Positions 8,271-13,237 of a DNA stretch of 13,237 nucleotides are shown piece after piece; position 1 is the first letter of the stretch; each line of letters starts with the position of its first letter. Source of the DNA: Phycisphaerales bacterium UBA7708 (lineage in GTDB: Bacteria > Planctomycetota > Phycisphaerae > Sedimentisphaerales > Anaerohalosphaeraceae); NCBI GenBank assembly GCA_002482415.1, contig DLFY01000003.1, positions 10,631-23,867 of the forward strand, read 5' to 3'. The position numbers and the translations under genes were made by a program. Below the pieces are notes generated by a model. The model did no database searches. It saw only the letters and a program-made list of their open reading frames with translations, and was not told the origin of the DNA.

Positions 8271-8833
8271 CGTACTCCCTGCTGATAACGAGGAAGCCGT
8301 TCCACTGGATAGCTTTTCAACGGTCCGTATGCCGAATCTTTGGTCGACAGCGTCGGCTCCGATATCGGCCATTCTATCCCAATGTCCGGATCATTCCAGG
8401 CAATCCCGCCTTCATTGGCCGGGGCGTAATATGCCGTACATTTATAATGAAACAGGGCCGTCTCACTCAGCACACAGAATCCATGAGCAAATCCGGCCGG
8501 GATAAAAAACTGCCGTTTGTTTTCCGCTGACAGCGTTACCCCCACCCATTTGCCAAACGTCGGCGAACCGAGACGTATATCCACCGCCACATCATACACC
8601 TCGCCCTGCAGAACCTGGACCAGCTTGCCCTGTCCGTTGGGATTTTGAAAATGAAGCCCGCGCAGCACACCCCGCTGGGAAAACGAGATATTATCCTGCA
8701 CAAACGTCTCCGGGATGCCCGCCTCGGCATATCGTTTTGCACTGTAGGTTTCGACAAAAAAACCCCGCGCGTCGCCAAACACCTTCGGCTCCAGAATAAT
8801 CGCATCGGGAATCGCAGTTTCAACTCGGTTCAT
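8267..8833 (-). CDS. rfbC: dTDP-4-dehydrorhamnose 3,5-epimerase
   Basis: This 188-residue cupin-fold enzyme epimerises dTDP-4-keto-6-deoxyglucose at C3 and C5 to dTDP-4-keto-L-rhamnose. GVLRGLHFQ (55-63) carries the catalytic base H61. [16 protein letters not shown] (81-96) and IPAGFAHGF (111-119) are RmlC signatures. KCTAYYAP (131-138) and [11 protein letters not shown] (146-156) include the conserved tyrosines and acidic residue of the active site. Length is normal for the family. The ATG overlaps the rfbA TGA as ATGA, with AAGGCGG upstream, so translation should be coupled to ribosomes that finish rfbA. That matters because rfbA contains a premature stop. Confidence 0.95.
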   Translation of the reverse strand: MNRVETAIPDAIILEPKVFGDARGFFVETYSAKRYAEAGIPETFVQDNISFSQRGVLRGLHFQNPNGQGKLVQVLQGEVYDVAVDIRLGSPTFGKWVGVTLSAENKRQFFIPAGFAHGFCVLSETALFHYKCTAYYAPANEGGIAWNDPDIGIEWPISEPTLSTKDSAYGPLKSYPVERLPRYQQGVR

Positions 8834-9711
8834 CCGTTTCCGCCTTTAATCAACTGAATCAGATACTGACCATATTCATTCTTCTTCAGCGGCTCAGCCA
8901 GATGCATCACCTGCTCAGCCGAAATCCAGCCCATACGATAGGCAATCTCCTCCGGGCACGAAATCATCAATCCCTGCCGCTGCTGCACCGTTTGGACAAA
9001 ATTTCCCGCCTGAAGCATCGACTCATGTGTGCCTGTATCCAGCCAGGCAATTCCTCGGCTGAGCAGTTCCACCCGAAGCAGCCCGCGTTTGAGATATTCC
9101 CGGTTGACATCGGTAATCTCCAGCTCGCCGCGGGCCGAAGGCTTTATGGACGCGGCAATTTCCGTAATCTGCCGATCCTAATAATACAGGCCCACCGCCG
9201 CATAATTCGATTTGGGTTTTGCTGGCTTTTCCTCCACGCTCAGGGCTTTGCCGGATGCATCAAACTCAATCACCCCATACCGTTCCGGGTCGCGCACCCA
9301 ATAGCCGAAAATCGTCGCCCCATCCTGATTCACAGCAGCATTTCGCAGGGAAGGCGTCAGGCCGTGCCCATAGAAAATATTATCGCCCAGAATCAGGCAC
9401 GCCGGCCCTCCGGCCAAAAAGGATTTGCCTATGATAAACGCCTGTGCCAGCCCCTCCGGCCTTGGCTGAACGGCATAGTCAATCGAGATTCCCCACTGAC
9501 TTCCGTCCCCCAGCAGCGTCCGAAACAGCGGCGTATCCTGGGGCGTCGAAATCACCAGAATTTCACGAATCCCCGACAGCATCAGCGTCGCCAGCGGATA
9601 ATAAATCATCGGCTTGTCGTACACCGGCAAAAGCTGCTTGCTGACCGCCTGGGTTGCAGGGTAAAGCCGGGTCCCGCTGCCTCCGGCCAGAATAATCCCT
9701 TTTCGTGCCAT
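8830..9711 (-). pseudogene. rfbA: glucose-1-phosphate thymidylyltransferase, interrupted by an in-frame TAG
   Basis: This is the first enzyme of dTDP-L-rhamnose synthesis, making dTDP-glucose from dTTP and glucose-1-phosphate. From the ATG at 9711 (GGGAGAGAGT ribosome site) the frame runs 293 codons, the normal family length, to a TGA at 8830. Codon 178 (9178-9180), however, is TAG. Before it are the nucleotide site [11 protein letters not shown] (10-20), [16 protein letters not shown] (25-40), [10 protein letters not shown] (108-117, metal-binding D110) and [11 protein letters not shown]. After it the frame continues with [26 protein letters not shown] (metal-binding D225) and [16 protein letters not shown]. 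The TAG stands where relatives have an aromatic residue, usually Tyr or Phe, in GLYxYD. The 177-residue product would lack D225 and should be inactive. The cause could be a recent mutation, a sequencing error or readthrough. The alternative start at 9729 is GTG and less likely. Confidence 0.9.
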
Positions 9712-9744
9712 ACTCTCTCCCGTATCCACAGAGGTTATTGTGTA

Positions 9745-10737
9745 TTATGAAAACTGCCGCAAAAACCGCAAATCATTTTCAAACAGCAGACGAATATCAG
9801 TAATCCCGTATTTCTTCATCGTCAGCCGCTCAATACCGAATCCAAACGCCCAGCCGGTATATTTCTCGCTGTCGATATTAACCGCCTTGAACACATTCGG
9901 ATCCACCATCCCGCAGCCGCCGATTTCCATCCACGATTCCCGGCCGCTTTTGTCCACCCACAGAATATCCACCTCACAGCTCGGTTCGGTAAACGGAAAA
10001 AAACTCGGACGGAAACGGAACTGGGTGTCCGGCCCGAAAAAGACATGAATAAACTGGCTGATGGTCGTCTTCAAATCCACCATCGTCACCCCTTCATCCA
10101 CAACCAGGGCCTCAAGCTGGTGAAACATGAACATGTGCGTTGCATCCACCGTATCCGGCCGATACACACGCCCCGGGGCCACGACGCGAATCGGCGGGGT
10201 CTGTTTTTCCATCGCCCGAATCTGAATCGTCGAAGTCTGACTTCGCAGCAGCATCGAGTCGCTGATATAATAATTATCCATTGGATCCCGCGCCGGATGT
10301 TCCGCCGGGATATTCAGGGCAATGAAATTATGCCATTCATCCTCGATCTCGGGTCCATAGGCAATCTGAAATCCCATCCGCCCGAAGATATCCAGCAGTT
10401 CACTGACCGTTTGTGTCAGCACGTGACTGCGTCCGCGCTGAATCGAAGCCCCCGGCAGGGTCACATCAATCATCGGCCCCTGCTTGACACTACTGGCCCC
10501 CAGATTCTGTTTTTTGCTCTCAAACGCCTCGGTCACCTGCTGCTTGACGCGATTGGCCGTCTGCCCGCCCTGTTTCTTCTGCTCCGGCGGCAGGCTGCCG
10601 ATCTGGCTGAGCATGTTCGTCACAAGCCCCTTGCGTCCCAGATATTTGACCCGGTAATTCTCAAGCTCTTCAGCCGTCTTTATAGTATCCAGTTCCGCCA
10701 TCGCGGAAGCGGCAATTTGTTCAAATTGTTCCAGCAT
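9745..10737 (-). CDS. pheS: phenylalanyl-tRNA synthetase alpha subunit
   Basis: The 330-residue alpha subunit of the class II heterotetrameric PheRS charges tRNA-Phe in the cytoplasm. An N-terminal coiled-coil region (about 1-90) holds the family segment YRVKYLGRKGLVT (28-40). The catalytic domain shows HPARDPMDNYYI (147-158), PGRVYRPDTVDATH (188-201), FHQLEALVVDEG (205-216), FRFRPSFFPFTEPSCEVDI (240-258), IGGCGMVDP (272-280) and the motif-3 region AFGFGIERL (297-305). The ATG at 10737 is the only sensible start, with AAGGA 11 bases upstream. A terminator separates it from rplT, so it probably has its own promoter. pheT, normally next, is absent: rfbA follows after 33 bases with no terminator. 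Confidence 0.96.
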   Translation of the reverse strand: MLEQFEQIAASAMAELDTIKTAEELENYRVKYLGRKGLVTNMLSQIGSLPPEQKKQGGQTANRVKQQVTEAFESKKQNLGASSVKQGPMIDVTLPGASIQRGRSHVLTQTVSELLDIFGRMGFQIAYGPEIEDEWHNFIALNIPAEHPARDPMDNYYISDSMLLRSQTSTIQIRAMEKQTPPIRVVAPGRVYRPDTVDATHMFMFHQLEALVVDEGVTMVDLKTTISQFIHVFFGPDTQFRFRPSFFPFTEPSCEVDILWVDKSGRESWMEIGGCGMVDPNVFKAVNIDSEKYTGWAFGFGIERLTMKKYGITDIRLLFENDLRFLRQFS

Positions 10738-10818
10738 AGTCGTGTGTATCCTTATCCTGATTTCACCTGAATTATCGCAGGTCGTCGCGGTTGTGATTCC
10801 CGGGATAACTCATGGCGA

Positions 10819-10837
10819 ATTATACCCTGTGGGTATA
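10819..10837 (-). promoter_or_regulatory. TATAAT box inside a perfect palindrome upstream of pheS
   Basis: The minus strand carries TATACCCACAGGGTATA at 10821-10837, a perfect 7-base inverted repeat with a 3-base centre. Its downstream arm runs into a consensus -10 hexamer TATAAT (10819-10824). No good -35 is found at 16-18 bases, where the DNA is the terminator T-run. The site lies between the rplT terminator and pheS, so a pheS promoter with an overlapping operator is plausible but unproven. The first transcribed bases would lie about 75 bases before the pheS ATG. Confidence 0.45.
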
Positions 10838-10889
10838 AAAAAGAACAGCCTTCAGCGATAATTCTAATCTTAGCGCCGAAGGCAGTTCT
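10837..10889 (-). terminator. rho-independent terminator after rplT
   Basis: On the minus strand the arm AGAACTGCCTTCGGCG (10874-10889) pairs with CGCTGAAGGCTGTTCT (10842-10857). This gives a 16-position stem with one T-T mismatch and one G-T wobble around a 16-base loop. A run of six T follows immediately (10837-10842, the first T closing the stem). It starts about 30 bases beyond the rplT stop and should end the rpmI-rplT transcript. Confidence 0.9.
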
Positions 10890-10918
10890 CTGTCTTGATA
10901 ATTTCGTTTGATAAAATG

Positions 10919-11275
10919 CTATTTTGCTGCAGCCAGCGCCTTTTCGACAATCTTGTCAAAACCGGCCGGATCAGCAATCGCTATCTCGCTGAGCATCTTG
11001 CGGTTTAATTCAATCGCCGCCTTCTTGCAGCCGTTAATCAGCAGGCTGTAGCGGATCCCGCGTTCACGGCAGGCCGCATTCAGACGGACAATCCACATCT
11101 CGCGGAATAAACGCTTTTTCTGGCGACGGCCGACGCGGCTGTACACGTTGGCGCGAACCACCGCTTCTTTGGCCAGACGAATCTGATTTTTCCTTGGACC
11201 GTAAAACCCCTTCGCGGCCTTTAAAACGCGCTTTTTGGACTGATGACGCGCATGTCCCTGACGTACTCTTGGCAT
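10919..11275 (-). CDS. rplT: 50S ribosomal protein L20
   Basis: The 118-residue ribosomal protein L20 binds 23S rRNA early in large-subunit assembly and in several bacteria also represses its own rpmI-rplT message. The family pattern is intact: RVRQGHARHQSKKRVLK (3-19), AKGFYGPRKNQIRLAKEAV (21-39), RQKKRLFREMWIVRLNAA and the C-terminal GCKKAAIELNRKMLSEIA. The ATG at 11275 is preceded by AGAAAGG. The stop is TAG. It lies 108 bases downstream of rpmI and ends just before a strong terminator. Confidence 0.97.
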   Translation of the reverse strand: MPRVRQGHARHQSKKRVLKAAKGFYGPRKNQIRLAKEAVVRANVYSRVGRRQKKRLFREMWIVRLNAACRERGIRYSLLINGCKKAAIELNRKMLSEIAIADPAGFDKIVEKALAAAK

Positions 11276-11383
11276 ACCAGCTTTTCCTTTCTGAACTTGG
11301 TTACATCGATTACACCCACTACGGCAGCTGATGGAGCCGGGAAGCGGGTTGCTTTACTTTAAGTTTGTTACGCTGCGAAACGC

Positions 11384-11578
11384 TTATGCACCCAGCAGTG
11401 TCCGGATCGCACGAGCCTTGGCGCCTTCGACAATCGCTGTCGATTTAATCGAACGCAGCTTGCGACCGCTCTTGTTGCTCAGCAGATGACCGCCATTGCA
11501 GCGCTGGCGTTTCACCTTGCCGGTGCCGGTAATCTTGACGCGTTTCTTTAATCCCTTGTGGGTTTTCATTTTTGGCAT
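11384..11578 (-). CDS. rpmI: 50S ribosomal protein L35
   Basis: This 64-residue basic ribosomal protein matches L35 throughout: MPKMKTHKGLKKRVKITGTG at the N-terminus, then KVKRQRCNGGHLLSNKSGR, which includes the conserved HLL and K(S/T)xKR-like regions. The ATG at 11578 has a good ribosome site, GAGGAAG, about 7 bases upstream. It is the first gene behind a near-consensus promoter and is followed by rplT, the usual partner. Confidence 0.96.
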   Translation of the reverse strand: MPKMKTHKGLKKRVKITGTGKVKRQRCNGGHLLSNKSGRKLRSIKSTAIVEGAKARAIRTLLGA

Positions 11579-11602
11579 ATAACTTCTTCCTCTTTATGAG
11601 TT

Positions 11603-11627
11603 TACGAAAATCATAGTCAAATTCGTA
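11603..11627 (-). other. small hairpin in the rpmI 5' leader
   Basis: In the predicted leader between the promoter and rpmI, TACGAA and TTCGTA form a 6-base-pair stem around a 13-base loop, ending about 25 bases before the ATG. L20- or L35-dependent leader control is known in other bacteria, but this small hairpin does not clearly match a described leader. Confidence 0.3.
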
Positions 11628-11641
11628 CTGGAAAGCGGAAT

Positions 11642-11670
11642 ACTATACCCGCTTTGTACCATAAGGTCAA
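11642..11670 (-). promoter_or_regulatory. sigma-70-type promoter for rpmI-rplT
   Basis: On the minus strand TTGACC (11665-11670) is followed by a 17-base spacer and TATAGT (11642-11647). Each hexamer matches consensus at 5 of 6 positions with optimal spacing. It lies in the 127-base gap between infC and rpmI and predicts a start near 11635 and a leader of about 57 bases. It would let the two ribosomal protein genes be expressed independently of thrS-infC. Confidence 0.75.
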
Positions 11671-11705
11671 CAAAAAACTACCCGGAATTAACAAAAGCCG
11701 ATTTC

Positions 11706-12302
11706 TCAGGCCTTGGTCTTGAGTTCTATGTTCAATCCGGATGAATCAGGTCCTTTTTGTGCAGACTGACCCGCTGCAGGAGCACCCGCCACTTTGGATG
11801 GGACCAGAATCAGCGTCATGCGTTTGCCCAGCAAGTCCGCCGGACGCTCCACCTTGGAACATCCCTGCAATCGCTCGATAATATAGTTCATCACTTCTTT
11901 ACCGTGATCAATATACATCATCTCGCGGCCGCGGAACATCATCGTAAACTGAACCTTGTCGCCGCGCAGCAGGAATTCCTCGGCATGCTTAATCTTGATA
12001 TCCCGGTCATGATCGTCAATTTTGGGACGAATCCGAAGTTCCTTTAATTCCATCACATGCTGCTTTTTCTGGCTCAGCTTGGCTTTACGCTTCTGCTGAT
12101 AGAGGAACTTGCCGTAATCCATTATCCGACAGACAGGCGGCTGGGTATTCGGAGACACCTCCACCAGATCAAGACCCGCTTCGCGTGCTTTATCCAGTGC
12201 GATTTGAATCGTGACAACGCCCACCTGACTGTTCGATTCGTCAATCAGCCGAACCGGGCTGATGCGAATCTTTTCATTGATGCGGAAACCTTCCGTACTG
12301 AT
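11706..12302 (-). CDS. infC: translation initiation factor IF-3, probable ATC start codon
   Basis: IF3 binds the 30S subunit, prevents 50S joining and proofreads the start codon. The conserved N-domain reads RINEKIRISPVRLIDESNSQ, then VGVVTIQIALDKAREAGLDLVEV and PPVCRIMDYGKFLYQQ. The C-domain holds KELRIRPKIDDHD, KVQFTMMFRGREM and the LILVPSK end, plus a flexible Ala/Gly/Gln-rich tail. The first ATG/GTG/TTG in this frame is a GTG at 12224, which would remove about 26 conserved residues, and an in-frame TAA closes the frame upstream. Between them the only fitting start is ATC at 12300-12302, eight bases after GGAAAGG. That gives 198 residues, close to the usual length. IF3 genes elsewhere use AUU-type starts so that IF3 represses itself, and the same control is inferred here. 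Confidence 0.9.
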   Translation of the reverse strand: MSTEGFRINEKIRISPVRLIDESNSQVGVVTIQIALDKAREAGLDLVEVSPNTQPPVCRIMDYGKFLYQQKRKAKLSQKKQHVMELKELRIRPKIDDHDRDIKIKHAEEFLLRGDKVQFTMMFRGREMMYIDHGKEVMNYIIERLQGCSKVERPADLLGKRMTLILVPSKVAGAPAAGQSAQKGPDSSGLNIELKTKA

Positions 12303-12310
12303 AGCTGCTG

Positions 12311-12317
12311 CCTTTCC
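12311..12317 (-). promoter_or_regulatory. infC: Shine-Dalgarno sequence that decides the infC start
   Basis: GGAAAGG on the minus strand lies 8 bases before the ATC at 12302. It supports that non-standard codon as the infC start, since no ATG/GTG/TTG in the infC frame lies within its reach. Confidence 0.7.
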
Positions 12318-12342
12318 ATTTTATATTGTTTTTATGGTCTTT

Positions 12343-12370
12343 ATTTTTCATTCACCGCCGAATGAAAAAT
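12343..12370. repeat. perfect 11-base inverted repeat between thrS and infC
   Basis: ATTTTTCATTC (12343-12353) and GAATGAAAAAT (12360-12370) are exact reverse complements around a 6-base loop. The repeat touches the last base of the thrS stop codon. In the direction of the genes it is not followed by a T-run, so it is not a standard terminator. An RNA hairpin for processing or stability, or a protein-binding palindrome, would fit. Confidence 0.7.
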
Positions 12371-13237
12371 CACATGCCTAATTGATCGCTTTTTTGTGCG
12401 ATTTGTTCTTTGGTTTTTGCAATAAACTGGTCAACCGATACCGTCACCGTCTGCTGGCTCTGACGCATACGCACATTGACGGCATCCTGTTCGGCCTCTT
12501 TGGGGCCAACCACCAGCATATAAGGCACACGGTCACCATGAGCCTTGACAATCTTGGCCCCGATCTTGTCGTCCGACAAATCCGTCGAGACGCGGAAATC
12601 ATGGCACTTGAGCGTCTCGGCCAGCTTCATGGCATACTCATTGGTCTTTTCGCTGATGGGCATAATCCGCACCTGTTCCGGTGCCAGCCACAGCGGGAAA
12701 TTGCCCGCATAATGCTCAATCAGAATTCCCAGGAATCGTTCCAGCGACCCGAGAATGGCACGATGCAGCATCACCGGCGTCTTTTCCGTATTATCCTTGT
12801 CGGTATAAGTTACCTCAAACCGCATCGGCATCGAGAAGTCAAGCTGAATCGTGCCCAGCTGCCACGACCGCCCGATGCAGTCATTAATATGAAAATCAAT
12901 CTTGGGCCCATAGAACGCCCCGTCACCCTCGTTAATCTGGTATGCCAGACCCTTATGCTTCAAGGCCCCAGCCAGGGCATTGGTTGCAACCTCCCAGATT
13001 TCATCCGAGCCGATATGGTCATCCGGCTTGGTCGAAAGCTCGATATGATAATCCTTGAAGCCAAACGCCGAATAGAGTTCCTGCACCAGCGAAATGACGC
13101 CGATGACTTCGCTTTCGATCTGATCCGGAGTGCAGAAAATATGAGCATCATCCTGGGTAAACTGCCGCACGCGCACCAGCCCGTGCATCTGACCGCTGGC
13201 CTCGTAGCGGTGCACCAGCCCCAGTTCCGCAACACGC
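12370..13237 (-). CDS. thrS: threonyl-tRNA synthetase, C-terminal part (5' end beyond window)
   Basis: The frame enters from the right edge with RVAELGLVHRYEASGQMHG and ends in TGA at 12370, giving 289 residues of the class II catalytic core and the anticodon-binding domain. Motif 2 is seen as HRYEASG followed by VRVRQFTQDDAHIF; the family usually has RGF, so Gln replaces Gly. Its His is a zinc ligand. The second zinc His lies in PVMLHRAILGS, the motif-3 region that continues as LERFLGILIEHY. The HGTP anticodon-binding domain begins near LAPEQVRIMPIS and runs to the C-terminus. The editing and TGS domains and the zinc Cys lie outside the window. It is followed by infC after 67 bases, as in many bacteria. 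Confidence 0.96.
   Translation of the reverse strand, partial: RVAELGLVHRYEASGQMHGLVRVRQFTQDDAHIFCTPDQIESEVIGVISLVQELYSAFGFKDYHIELSTKPDDHIGSDEIWEVATNALAGALKHKGLAYQINEGDGAFYGPKIDFHINDCIGRSWQLGTIQLDFSMPMRFEVTYTDKDNTEKTPVMLHRAILGSLERFLGILIEHYAGNFPLWLAPEQVRIMPISEKTNEYAMKLAETLKCHDFRVSTDLSDDKIGAKIVKAHGDRVPYMLVVGPKEAEQDAVNVRMRQSQQTVTVSVDQFIAKTKEQIAQKSDQLGM

Noticed and set aside
9178..9180. Genome-wide reassignment of TAG to an amino acid
   Set aside because: rplT ends properly at TAG immediately before a terminator, and no other gene here has an internal TAG.
8902..9750. 282-codon open frame on the plus strand opposite rfbA
   Set aside because: It is antisense to a clear rfbA sequence, has a composition typical of a shadow frame (many Arg, His, Pro, Gln), and shows no recognisable domain.
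10045..10770. 241-codon open frame on the plus strand opposite pheS
   Set aside because: It lies wholly over the conserved pheS coding region, has no ribosome site that stands out, and no family similarity.
11671..11705. Terminator after infC based on a run of six T on the minus strand
   Set aside because: Only a 3-4 base stem can be drawn before the T-run, too weak for a rho-independent terminator. The T-run simply precedes the rpmI promoter.
11706..12224. infC beginning at the GTG at 12224
   Set aside because: This would delete the conserved RINEKIRISPVRLIDESNSQ part of the IF3 N-domain, and no Shine-Dalgarno sequence sits before it.
12245..12319. 24-codon ATG frame overlapping the start of infC in another frame
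   Set aside because: It contains the infC Shine-Dalgarno sequence inside itself, has no ribosome site of its own, and its product has no similarity. It could still act as a leader peptide, but nothing supports that.
12316..12345. Promoter for infC using TATAAA in the thrS-infC gap
   Set aside because: No acceptable -35 hexamer lies 16-18 bases upstream; the AT-rich spacer alone explains the match.

Overview
The window is a bacterial chromosomal segment, roughly half G+C, with every supported gene on the minus strand. It carries a translation block followed by a surface-polysaccharide block. The sugar-nucleotide genes and the MsbA-type exporter suggest a didermic (Gram-negative-type) organism. 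The IF3 and ABC-exporter sequences remind me of Planctomycetota/Phycisphaerae, but that lineage guess is tentative and was not tested by a search.

Read in the direction of transcription (high to low coordinates), the first block is thrS (3' part only), infC, rpmI, rplT and pheS. This is the classic bacterial thrS-infC-rpmI-rplT-pheS order. infC has no ATG/GTG/TTG start that preserves its conserved N-terminus; an ATC codon behind a good Shine-Dalgarno sequence appears to be the start. A near-consensus sigma-70-type promoter lies before rpmI. A strong rho-independent terminator follows rplT, and a perfect TATAAT box inside a palindrome lies between that terminator and pheS. pheT is not next to pheS.

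Thirty-three bases after pheS a dTDP-L-rhamnose set begins in the order rfbA-rfbC-rfbD-rfbB. rfbA is interrupted by one in-frame TAG at codon 178, with the rest of a full-length protein still intact behind it. A possible promoter then precedes an MsbA-like ABC exporter. That exporter has a ~135-residue extracytoplasmic insertion between its first two membrane helices, part of which looks PDZ-like. Tightly packed behind it are a family-2 glycosyltransferase, an FkbM-type methyltransferase, a second GT-A-like glycosyltransferase, a UDP-glucuronate decarboxylase (UDP-xylose synthase) and a DUF268 protein cut by the window edge.

Taken together, the second half probably makes, O-methylates and exports a glycan or glycolipid containing rhamnose and a xylose-type sugar. 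No mobile element, CRISPR array, tRNA or rRNA was seen, and no gene-free stretch exceeds 300 bases.
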